NCBI GenBank assembly: GCA_034401795.1
Contig: CM067367.1
Coordinates: 55,120,384 to 55,184,383 of the forward strand
Source of the DNA: Chaetoderma sp. LZ-2023a
Taxonomy: Eukaryota; Mollusca; Caudofoveata; Chaetodermatida; Chaetodermatidae
Direction of reading: 5' to 3'
DNA: 64,000 nt
Below, one piece after another: positions 22,200 to 32,900 of this stretch. Made by a program: the position numbers and the translations under genes. The notes beneath the pieces were generated by a model. The model was not told the DNA's origin and searched no databases. It was given only the letters and a program-made list of their open reading frames with translations. Every line of letters starts with the position of its first letter. Position 1 is the stretch's first letter.

Positions 22200-22380
22200 A
22201 AGCATCAGAGGTCAGTGATCTTGACCTCATGTGCCTTTCTAACAGCGTAGCCATCAATATATCCAACTTGAGTTCCAATAGCTGCAACCAATCCTGAAAT
22301 ATATGCTGACAAGTTTTGCTAAAAACAAAAACTTAACGTTGAAAAGTTTTGCATTAGACTTGCACAATTATTCAATTAAT
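22200..22380 (+). repeat. Fragment of the TGACCT satellite-like family
   Basis: TCTTGACCTCATGTGCC, GTTCCAATAGCTGCAACC and TGCTAAAAACAAAAACTTAACG match units of the 10.2-11.6 kb array. The same family resumes at about 22592-22650 (CACAGTGACCTTGACC) and 22865-22960 after TTAA-MITE insertions. Confidence 0.5.
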
Positions 22381-22556
22381 CACGGTTATGATACACTCGA
22401 ATTTGTCCAATAAAATTTTAATTTTGTCATAGAAAATGTACATTTGCAGACCAAGAGAAGACTTATCGAGCCAGCCATTCTCGTGAGCATTTTTAAAAAT
22501 AGTCTTCTCTTGGTCGGAAAATGGTCATTTTTCAAGACCACTGCAGAAGCCAAGTG
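22380..22556. repeat. TTAA hairpin MITE, family E
   Basis: Flanked by TTAA (22376-22379 and 22557-22560). The arms contain GCAGACCAAGAGAAGACT and its complement; the CGAGCCAGCCATTC centre is partly deleted. Confidence 0.7.
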
Positions 22557-22655
22557 TTAACGGGGGGTGGGGGGGGGGGGAAACAGGGAAAAGTTTTGTA
22601 CCAAGACCACAGTGACCTTGACCTTGTCACTTCAATGTTACCCCACAAATTCCTT

Positions 22656-22856
22656 AATCCGTACTACTCTGATGTCAAAGCTTAAAATTTTCAAATTAAA
22701 TTAAAAGATGAACTGGTGTTCATTTTTCAACAAATTTGGTGGAAGATGGTGCTGTCGTAGACAGCAAAATCGTCCACCAAAATTGTTGAAAAATGTACAC
22801 CAGTTTCTTTGCTATTGACACAGTTAAAAACAATATCGAGGTCAGAGTGCTAAGGG
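22656..22856. repeat. TTAA hairpin MITE, family F
   Basis: Stem arms GATGAACTGGTGTTCATTTTT / AAAAATGTACACCAG and TTTGGTGGAAGATGGTGC with its complement, around GTCGTAGACAGC. The right end is CTAAGGG then TTAA (22857-22860). The left TTAA is followed by a decayed terminus. Confidence 0.75.
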
Positions 22857-23431
22857 TTAAAAAGCTTAGGAAAACATGTATCCAAAGTTACTTCTCATAT
22901 GATTAACCAAGCCTGAAATATAAGCCGCCAAAGATTTGCTACAGGCAAAGGTTTAACATATCTGCCACCAACATCGGAAGTGATACCTACACACGCTCCG
23001 CCTTCACTGGTCACACAAAAATTGTAAAGAAAAAAACCAGCCTAATGATACATACGATGGAATGAGTGATCCCTTACCATAGACAGGCAACGGGGGTTTG
23101 ATTCTATGGAATGATGCTATCAGTTGTTCGGTCTGATGTAGTTATATAAAGTGAAAGAAACCCAACAAAGATAATGAAAATATACACATAGATTAAATAT
23201 AAGAAATGATGGGTGTATGTCTCTTATTACACAAATAACACAGAATAATGACTGCATATGACAAGTGATGTGGTAGATATTACTCACTGGCTTATAAAAA
23301 CATTTCCAAAAGGATGGCCATTCAAAATCTACAATAAACTTCGTTCACCGTATATAAAATATCAACTGACACACACATACATGGACAATCCTGCCACAGT
23401 ATGGAGCAAAGTGGTCACAATAGCATACTGG

Positions 23432-23589
23432 TAAACCCTTAATGGTCAAGACAGTCAAATCTCACATTTGCAGCCCAAGTTTATTGAGCCAGCCATTCCA
23501 GTGGTAAATTTCAAAAATATTGTTCACTTCACCTCCAAATGGCCACACAGTAAAGCTCAAATTTCTTTTTTCTTGGAAAATCCTGACCA
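23432..23589. repeat. TTAA hairpin MITE, family E (deleted copy)
   Basis: AAACCCTTAATGGTCAAG at the left and TTCTTGGAAAATCCTGACCA, then TTAA (23590-23593), at the right. Most of one arm is missing. Confidence 0.65.
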
Positions 23590-23593
23590 TTAA

Positions 23594-23836
23594 CCCTTTA
23601 CCACTCATATCGCCCAAAAACGGCTTCTGCAGTGGTCTTGAGAAGTGCCCGTTTGCAGACCAGAACACTATTTTTGAAAATTTACAACTATAATGACTGG
23701 CTCGATAACCGAGACAGTCATTCCATTGATAAATTTTCAAAAACAGTCTTCTTTTGGTCTGCAAATTGGCATTTTATGAGAAAATTGAATTTCTTTTGGA
23801 ACAAATTCGAGTGTTAAATGGTTAGAGTTAATACAA
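23594..23836. repeat. TTAA hairpin MITE, family E
   Basis: Begins CCCTTTACCACTC straight after the TTAA shared with the preceding copy. The hairpin centre is GACTGGCTCGATAACCGAGACAGTC-like, and it ends GAGTGTTAAATGG. Confidence 0.7.
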
Positions 23837-23918
23837 CATAATTACTATGCTAATTAACTTTTGTGACCAAATGCTGTTTGGTCTTTACGCGAGGTAGTCC
23901 TATGACAACCAATCTTAA

Positions 23919-24145
23919 CCCTTTAACTCTCAAGAAAATATCAATCTTCTCAATTAATATGTTCATTTGCCGACCAAGAGATGATTATTTGTGAAAATTT
24001 ACCACAGGAATGACTGTGTCAGTTATCAAGCCAGTCATTCCATTAGTAAGTTTTCAAAAACAGTCTTCTCTTGGTCTGAAAACTGACATTTCTCAAGCTC
24101 ACTGTAGGACTTTTTTGGCCAGTTTGAGTAGCACAAGGCTAAACG
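23919..24145. repeat. TTAA hairpin MITE, family E
   Basis: TTAA at 23915-23918 followed by CCCTTTAACTCTCAAG. The arms GACCAAGAGATGATTATT and GTCTTCTCTTGGTC surround AATGACTG..CAGTCATT. The right terminus is decayed (GCACAAGGCTAAACG). Confidence 0.7.
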
Positions 24146-24634
24146 TGGTATGAACTGTATTGAATCATAAATTAATATCATGATACATGGTTCGTACATG
24201 AATTTGATAGGTTCATTCAACAAACTGTCAAGAATAATGTCAACCATTTTCACGGACTCTAAACACGGACTATAAGCTGGGAATGGGTTTTGGAAAGGTT
24301 GGTCTGGGAACTGCCAATGGGCTATTTCGAAAATAAATAGCTGCCCTGAGGAGCCACTCCTACATTCTAAATGATATATAGCTAGTGGTGGATTCAGACT
24401 ACGTTTCCACACACTACTGCAATTTTCAAGTACTTTTCAAGGCAAATTTCAAATTCAAGCACTTTCAAGGACTGATGTCAAAATTCAAGAACTTTTAGAA
24501 TTTGTGCGAACCTTTGATGATGCACTGAGAGATCTGGATAAATTTGAATCACATTATATGCTGTATTTTTCTTCCAAGTTTAACTCTCACTGTCAAATCC
24601 CTGAAAAAGTAAATTCTTAAAAACATAAAAGTTA

Positions 24635-24665
24635 ATCTGTCAAATTAATTTCAAAATATTCACCA
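24635..24665. repeat. Single arm of family A core hairpin
   Basis: CTGTCAAATTAATTTCAAAATATTCACC, one arm only. Confidence 0.5.
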
Positions 24666-24749
24666 GTTTTCCTATGGTTTCCTTGAAAATGAGATAGGGG
24701 GGGGGGGTCTCATCGGTGAGAGTTAACATCTAGTGTCCTTATAGCTGAA

Positions 24750-25440
24750 AACAAGAGGGATCAATTTCTAGATATGCCACGCCCATTTCTACCTAAGCTT
24801 TTTGTATGCGTGATGGAATCAACTTGAAATTTTGAATGTCTTGGTAACTATACTGCACATGTAGGGAAACTGTTGAATATTTTGAAACAATTTCACTCTC
24901 AGTCAAATTAGTTTGAAAATATTCAATGGAAGGTTTATTAATTTGTAAATTCATCAAAGACATACAATTCAGACACTTTCATGATGGATCCAGATCATTT
25001 TGATTGTAACATCAGCTGACTCGTAATGTTTGTGAGCATGACATTAGATCCTTGAGCTACAGATCAGATCTTCTCATTATTTATATGATTATTTATGTCA
25101 CTGAGGCTGAATTTAAGAAGCATAGAAACAGGTGTAAGTAAGTACAGCAGCCGTATCATGTGCAGCATTCTTCTTAGTCTGTTTACTACATACACATGGT
25201 GTAAAGCCAGGCATAAACTGTTGACTTTTTTTTTTCCAGATATGGCTACAGACAGACATAAAATTGCTGAAACTGTAGCCAGAATTAACTTTATTGATTT
25301 CTGATCAATGTTCGCACATGTGCTTCCAATTTGAAATTGGGATCCTGGAAATTTAGGATTCAAAGTAGCTAAATCGAATCCAACGCACGCAAAAAAGGAG
25401 GGCAGAGCTAGAAATGGGCAGGGCTAGCGAAATGGAACCC
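24750..25440. repeat. Composite family A element with outward-facing 5' ends
   Basis: The left part (24750-25025, plus orientation) runs GAGGGATCAATTTCTAGATA, GCCACGCCCATTTC, a hairpin (about 24869-24930), then a decayed 3' part. The right part (about 25320-25440) is an inverted 5' end with GAAATGGGCAGGGCTAGC and ATGGAACCCTC. The two outer ends are thus inverted repeats about 690 bp apart, either one rearranged element or two head-to-head copies. Confidence 0.55.
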
Positions 25441-25542
25441 TCAATAGACAAAATACATAGAAAACTGGTTGTGGGCCGACAGAATACCGTTTCTTGAGTC
25501 AGCTTTGAAATGTTTCAATACAGAATAACTTAATAGATAACA

Positions 25543-25910
25543 AACCTTTCCAGTTTAACCATCCATCATATGACATCATAATCAACTACATCACGTGTAT
25601 GATGATGTCATAATCATTAAGACTCGTTAAGTCTGTCTTAAACGCTTAATAGCTAGACACATTGTACGAATTATGTCTTTACTACATACTAAATATGCTG
25701 TTGAATATTTTGAAACTAGTTTGACTGGGTGCTGTTGCAGCAACAGCACCCAGTTAAATTAATTTCAAAATATTCAACCGCTTACCTGTATAGTTTTCTG
25801 GAGATTGATAGTTAGGGTGTTCAGAGATCGATCAATCCCAACAAGAGCGTGGTGTGGGTGGAGCTTAGCTAGAGATGGGTGGGGCATACCTAAAACTGGA
25901 AATGTCCATT
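25543..25910 (-). repeat. MITE family A, full-length copy, inverted
   Basis: Ends AACCTTTCCAG (25543) and AATGGACATTTCCAG on the minus strand (25910). It has the central hairpin (about 25695-25780; loop GCTGTTGCAGCAACAGC), GATCGATCAATCCC and GGGGCATACC boxes, and TGACATCATAATCA in place of the CRE palindrome. Confidence 0.82.
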
Positions 25911-26096
25911 AAGAGCAGTACAGTGTAATATGGCTCGTCTCTATAGGTATGGATTGTGATCTTAGTGCTATTTTATAAAATAAGCCATTATTATTCACAT
26001 TCAGTGGTGTAGTGCTGTCCGGGTGCCGATTCCTCGCACCATATAAGAATAGTATTGTCATCGCTCCTTACTCTTCTGCACCTGTGTGCAGATCCT

Positions 26097-26190
26097 GGTA
26101 AATTTTCAAAAATCATCTTCTCTTGGTCTGCAAATGGACATTTTCTATGAGAAAATTTAAATTATCTTGAACAAATTTGATGATTAAAGG
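26097..26190. repeat. Half of a family E hairpin MITE
   Basis: TGGTAAATTTTCAAAAATCA, CTTCTCTTGGTCTGCAAATG and GATGATTAAAGGGGTAA match one arm and terminus only. Confidence 0.6.
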
Positions 26191-26275
26191 GGTAAACTAG
26201 ACTTCCTGTTCGAAGCAAGGCCAAAGTTGGTGTAAACTAACAAGATTTCTTGTGTTAAACTTTCCAACATAACAA

Positions 26276-26499
26276 CCCTTTAATGGTCACAAGAAATTAA
26301 AATATTTGCTAATTGAATGTCCATTTAAAGGCCAAGAGAATACAATTTTTGAAAATTTATCACTGGAATGACTGGCTCGGTTATCGAGCCAGTCATTCCA
26401 GTGATAAATTTTCATGAAATTGTATTCACATGGCCTGTAAAGGGACATTCCACAAGATCATAGTAGGGGGTGGTTTTGGCCGCTATGACCATTAAAGGG
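26276..26499. repeat. TTAA hairpin MITE, family E, nearly perfect palindrome
   Basis: Runs from CCCTTTAATGGTCAC to GACCATTAAAGGG, followed by TTAA (26500-26503). The left duplicate is mutated to ACAA. The centre AATGACTGGCTCGG TTAT CGAGCCAGTCATT is a perfect stem. It lies about 300 bp downstream of the EMC8/9 stop. Confidence 0.85.
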
Positions 26500-26765
26500 T
26501 TAAGATCCAGATTTTATAACTATGATTACAGTCAAATTCCTGGTTTACAAAAAGCCCCCAAAGTTTCATTATTAGAATTTGAGCTAAATCAGATCAGTAG
26601 TTACTGAAACACACCTCAGGACAGACACAGCCACACAGACACAGACCTGAATACAATATCTTCATCCACTTTCGGGCTGAGGGTAATGAACTGAAGTTCA
26701 ATAAAACATGAGTGATCCCTATGCCTTGCGTGTCGCTACGCGGACAACAAGATAAATCCCGATTA

Positions 26766-26771
26766 TTTATT
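26766..26771 (-). terminator. Polyadenylation signal AATAAA of EMC8/9
   Basis: AATAAA on the minus strand, 36 nt downstream of the EMC8/9 stop codon, in a TTTAAATAAATAATC context. The position implies a very short 3' UTR. No other hexamer is nearer to the stop. Confidence 0.7.
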
Positions 26772-26806
26772 TAAAGGCTATATGCTAATATCTAGATGAG
26801 AAAGTT

Positions 26807-26978
26807 TCATCTACAATCACTTAATGCCCCGTACTGTGAAAGTAATTGGTTAATTTCTACATTGCGCCAGTCCTGGTTCATATCATCTAAATGATTATCA
26901 AAGTCTATCAGTTTTCTATACTCTCGTCCCTTCAGTAGTTCTGACGAGACATCCCGGCAGTCTTCATCTATTGTATGT
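26807..26978 (-). CDS. EMC8: EMC8/9 exon 5 (C-terminus and stop)
   Basis: The terminal exon has acceptor TTGTGGTTTTATTAATTTCAG and encodes 56 residues, including the conserved DFDNHLDD box and the motif NQDWRN. It stops at TGA in 26807-26809. An AATAAA polyadenylation signal lies 36 nt past the stop. A full-length CRE-bearing MITE begins only about 75 bp upstream of the acceptor, so the branch point must lie in a very short stretch. Confidence 0.94.
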
Positions 26979-29900
26979 CTGAAATTAATAAAACCACAAG
27001 ACAATATTAAATCCTGCAACCCTTGAAACTCCATTGCCTCAATTTCAAGACAATTCACCTTTCCAGAGTACCCACCCATCATATGACGTCATAATGAACT
27101 GCGTGGTGTGTACAATAACATCATAATAAATGACGTCATGAATGACGTCGATAAGTACGTCACGAACGCATATTTGATGACGGTCTATGGGCTGTTGTAC
27201 AAATTGTTTGCTTTTACTATTTAATAAATATTCTGTTGAATATTTTGAAACTAATTTGACTGGGCGCTGTTGCTGCCTATGGCAACAGCTTCCCTGTATA
27301 GTTTTCAGGAAATTGATAGCTAGGGCATTCGGGGATCGATCAATCCAAACACGGCGAGGTGTGGGTGGAGCTTAGCTAATGATGGGCGGGGCATAGCTAA
27401 AAATGGAAAGGTCCATTATTCTACTGGAAAGCTGTTGAATATTTTAAAACTAATTTGACTGGAACCTGTTGTTTTTCAAGTAAAATTAGTTTTAAAAATA
27501 ATCAACAGAATATTCGTTACTTCACAAATAAGTTGTAATTTCTGGTCTGTAAAGGTTAACCCTTACCACACTGATGTTAGATTTTTAAATTTTCAAATTA
27601 AATTAAAAGATGAACTGGTGTACAGTTTTCAACAAATTTGGTAGAAGATGGTGCTGTCGAAGACAGCAACATCATCCACCAAAATTGTTGAAAAATGTAC
27701 ACCAGTTTCTTTGCTACTGACTTGCTAAAAGATAGAATATTGACATCAGAGAGGTAAGGGTTAAAAGAGTGGATTATTCAACTACAGAAATACTACATTT
27801 TTCAATTCTGTTCTGTTCTTGAATTTTGTGATGACTGGTGTTCAGTTTGAAAACAATGTCTGCTATAAGCTATTGCTATCTACAGTACAGCTCATAATTA
27901 AGTTAAAATGTTTCCAAAACAAAAACAAATTTTAATTAGTACAATTTTGAACACGATGTAAGAAATGTGCTGTTGAATATTTTAGACTAATTTGGATTGG
28001 AAGCCATTGTTGCATAATCAATTACGTCGCATGTAGGATGATGTCGCAATCATAATGACATTAACGTATTATAATTCTGTCATGAATGATATGGCTCGAA
28101 TTTAAGGTCCAATTCTTAAAATTGTTTGTCTTTGATAAATTTACGATTTTAAAACACATTTTGTTGAATATTTGGAAAGTAATTTGAATGGGCGCTGTAG
28201 CTGCATAGTGGGTGAAGCTTAGCTAGTAATGGGCAGGGCATAGCTATAGATGGATAACCCTGTACCAACAGACCCCACAATTTAAAAAACATGGGTAACC
28301 TAATGATAGTTTAACTGTTGTTTTATTAGCAGAGGTTAGCGTTTCACTGATAAAATCTCATTACATTTATCTTGTTTTCAGGGAAATTCATGGCAAAATA
28401 TTCAGGAAGGCTGTTGGAAGTTTTTTTAATAATTTGATTGAAAGCTATTGCTGCCTACTTTCCAGGTATTAAACAGATAATAGTTACTAAGCATTAGAAA
28501 AATTTCTCGTGACAGTCTATGCGGTACAATTATATGTCTTGATTGCTTATGTTGGGTAGTCCGTTTAATGGAAAATCGTTCTTGCCATTCAGGTAACCTC
28601 CAGGGGAACTATCGCTTTGCTAAGCCAAAAGCGTGTGCTATAGGACAAACATTAATTCATTTTTGACAAGCGTTAATGTGTTAAGAATCAATAACGTTGG
28701 TTATACAATTGTAACTACCTTTTTATTTTGTTTTAGATCACAAGTTATTGGTATAGAAAAGAAGGATATTTTTGGAAATTTTACAAGTGAAATGATTGGG
28801 TCATTAACCGAGCCAGTCATTTCGGTGGCAAAATTACAAAACTAGCCCTCTCTGAGCCGCAAATGGACACTCATGAAGTAGAAATTTTAAGTTTCCTGCC
28901 AAATCTTGAACTTAGAAAAGTTGGTCACAATGATTGACCTACTCTTCACACCAGATGTACATCATTAACCTACTATGCATCTATGAACCAAAGTTGTTTA
29001 ATGCTTTACACGAAGACACCCTTGAAACAACAGTATGGACAACAATTTTCTATACGGTTCAATGAATCATGAGAAGTGGGTCATATAATGCTCCGCAATA
29101 CACTTTTAGCCTAATATGCATTCATACATTTGGTTCACCTACTGTATACAACGACACATAAAACTGTTGAAACCACAATCCGGGGAAGATTCCGCCCTGT
29201 ACAGACAGTGATTACTACATGTATAGCTTGGCTTTCCTGGGAATTAAGTGCCCTTGAATACCGATACTAGTAAACTCAGTTCCTGGTAGCATGTTTCACT
29301 CACATATACATGATGATAATCGACTCACTTTTTGTTGAGTTCCACCCAATTAGTATCTTTGAGCTGGTGTATCCGGTATACCTCTTGTTCACATTCTACC
29401 GTCAAGCGACTGTTGTCAACCTATACACAGAAACAGCGCATTTGTTATTATATAAACATCATTAGCGAGGCAGGATGAATGAATATAATACATATATACA
29501 ACAAGTTATTGCAAGCAATAAAAATTCCATCGATTCCCGCATTTGTCATGTTTGTTGAAATGAGATGCAAGGAATCTTGATATTCACTTGCCTGCTCCAT
29601 ATAACTGGTATATGTGTTTACATTACAGTATTTGTTTGAAAAAAATTACGTCAACTTAACAAAGTTTGTATTTTTTAAGGGTGCTAACTCTGACAAATAT
29701 TGATGAAAACTAATGAAACAGGAAGTTGACCTCTATCTTAATACTATTAATCTAAATTTCTGAAGTTGGTTCAAATCCGTTTAGTCTAGCATGAGTTATT
29801 GCCTGGAAACGGCCAAATTAACAAAGTTTGTAACTTCAACGGCGATAACTCTTGCAAATCTTGACAGAAACTAATGAAATATCAACTTGATCTTCATGTT

Positions 29901-32900
29901 AGCCAAATTTAGTAAATATTTTAGCCACATCTTTACTTCAATGTCACTTATGAACATATCTGCAGTCAGTCATCATTAGCTAAGACTCGATTCTACAGTT
30001 CAGACACAATAGGATCCTACGATATAAGAAATGTGTTGAATATTTTGCAACTAATATGACTCAAAGATATTTCCGCCTTAGACAGCAACAACATTCAGTC
30101 CCTTTAGTTTCAAAACATTCAACAACGTAAACAGGAATTTTTGCAACGCAATTGTAATGCTGGAATTAGTCCACATTCAGCCAATGATTTAGCCAATTCT
30201 GCTTTTGGCTACTAAACATGGCATCTCTGCTTGGGGAGTTGTTGCCACATCAGACTTTAATAAAAAAATTAGCATAGGCCAGAGCCAAGCAGAGAACGAT
30301 GACAGAAACACTAATCTCTACTCCCATCAAGTAGATGGAGAAGATAACAGGCACAAGGCACTGGAAGGACTGAATTAGCCCAGGAGTCCGATTCCAGCTG
30401 CGAAATTCCAACGGCTTGAAGAATAAATCCAATACACAATAGGCTAGTAAATCCTACTACGACACATTTACCCATAGCACTCTGGTGTGAATATTCTATC
30501 TTTTACCATGCCAATAGTAAAGAATCTGGTACATTTTCCAACAATTTTGATGGATGATGTTGCTGTCTTCCACAGCAAACAGCACCATCTGCCACCAAAT
30601 TTATTGAAAAATGTACACCAGTTCATCTTTTAATTTAATTTGAAAATTTAAAAATCTGACATCAGTGTGGTAAGGGTTAAGGCTGAAGAGAAGAGGCTTC
30701 TTCAAGTAAGCACAAATTTTGTAGAAAAAACAGGAACATCTTGATCACACATTGCAACCTGAAATGTGCTTGCAATGCAACCATGTAACTCGTCTTTATG
30801 GTATTGTATTCAACTATGAAACTTTCCATGGCATCTAACTTTTCAAGGTCTGTGGGACCCCACATCTGGGGGTCGCGAGCTGAAATCTGAGGGTCCCAAA
30901 TGGAAATCTGTTTCCTATGCAATTTTCCTTATCCATGCTAAATTTAAAGAGTACGATTCTTAAAATATTTTTTGTCAAAAAACTAAAGAGTATTTTTAAA
31001 ACAATTATAGATTTCCAAGGGTCGCATTGCCACTACTTGTGTGGGTCCCAACCTGCTTTTGAGGGTATAAAGAGAAACCTCAAAAGGACCCTTATGAGTA
31101 TCCCTGAATATAATTCTGCATGTACGATGGCTAACTCAAGAATGTGTGTCAGTACACCTAGCACAATCAGGGACCTTTAACTTTGACCCCAAAGTCATTC
31201 TGTCATGCCCCCTCGTTATAAAGAAGTAAGTGCAAATCGTTTCTACAAAGAATCGATATTAAACTTCATGATTCGGCAACACGTTTTGCTACTTTCCATA
31301 TTCATAACAAAGCGTAAAATTATTTCAAATTTGTACAGTGAAGATTTTAGGTGAGGTTAGCATGTCGCTCTGTCAGATTCTTTATATTTCTTACAACTTA
31401 TAGAAACATTATGTCCAAATTGTACCATGCTTTTTATCTACCCATACTGATTCTTATCTCTGCAACAATTAACTTATAAACATCAGCTCACTGTCCACAC
31501 ACTTACCATAAATAAAAGAGCATCGCCACAGTTATCATGTATCTTTCTCCCTACAACACTTGCAATATGGTCTGGCCTGTGAAAGCAGAAGAACAACACA
31601 ACATTCTATATGTTCTTGTATACATGTACTTATGAAAAGACCACTTTTTATCTCTATTCACCCTGACTGAAAATAACAAATGTCATGCAGCATGGTTAAC
31701 ACAAATCACTCTTACAGTGTATTAAACACTCAAGCTGGTCAAAAATGCCTCTGCACTGGTCTTGAGAAATGTTCATTTGTAGATCAACAAGAGATTATTC
31801 TTGACCATTTATCACTGGAATGACTGGCTCGATAACAAAGGCAGTCATTTCAGTGGTAAATTCTCAAAAATAGTCTTCTCTAGATCTGCATATGGACATT
31901 TTCTGAGAAAAATTGAAATTTTCTTGATTGAGAGTTAAATGGTTAATACCTGAATAAGCAAGCTGTTTATATATTTAACCCTTAGCACTCTGATGTCAAA
32001 ATTTTAAATTTTCAAATTAAATTAAAAGATGAACTGGTGTTAATTTTTCAAAATATTTGGTGGAAGACGGTGCTGTCGTAGAGTCATAGACAGCAACATC
32101 GTCCACCAAACTTGTTGAAAAATGTACCACAGTTTCTTTGCTATTGATACAGTAAAATATAGAATATTGACATCAGTGCGTTAAGGATCAACAAAATGTT
32201 GACTAACATTACACCGCTAATGGTGAAGCCAGCCAAAACTAGCCTTTACACTGGTCTTGAGGAAAGCTTATTTGCCAAGTGAAGATTAATTTTAAACTTT
32301 AAACAGTGGCTAATGAATTGGAGTACGTATAACGGCATAATTTTCTCAGTTCTGACTATCGCTATCCTACAGCCATTCTAATAGTAGCTTAGTGACAATT
32401 TAATACATTTTATCATAACGTTTGTCCCAAAATCGGTTGATATAGACATAACTAAATTTGACACGACAATGTTCCTAGATAATAGCAATTCTCATATCCC
32501 CCCTCTAGGACGAAATGAACTGGAAGTTTCAATTCGGCGGGAACCTTGGGAGTGTATATGTTCCTTGGCAAAATCTGTCATCAGTATACTTGTTTAATTA
32601 TTAAATGTAGAGTGTACCGGTATCCACGTTGGTTTAATCATTATGCTATATATTATATGTAGTTTCCAAGCCATATACATATGCCAGATCTGTCAGTATC
32701 GGTCAAAATCAATTTTATGAATTCTACATAATTACCGATCAATTCATAAGCCATGCAACTCGGCTACGAGGCAATGAGCAATTCTTGTATCCCTCTAGGC
32801 TGAATTGACCAAGTAATTCGTTTTACGATGTCAGCACTTTTGCACACATTAAGCGATTTCGCAATTCGGTTGTTTTCGGATCTTTTATGTCCTATCATAT

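Noticed and set aside
24035-24412. 125-codon minus-strand open frame
   Set aside because: About the first third of it is a family E hairpin MITE, and the remainder has no motif or splice context.
30250-30432. Hydrophobic minus-strand frame resembling a membrane protein
   Set aside because: It is 60 codons and lies within EMC8/9 intron 3. The plus strand there also gives a peptide-like but interrupted reading; no family recognised.
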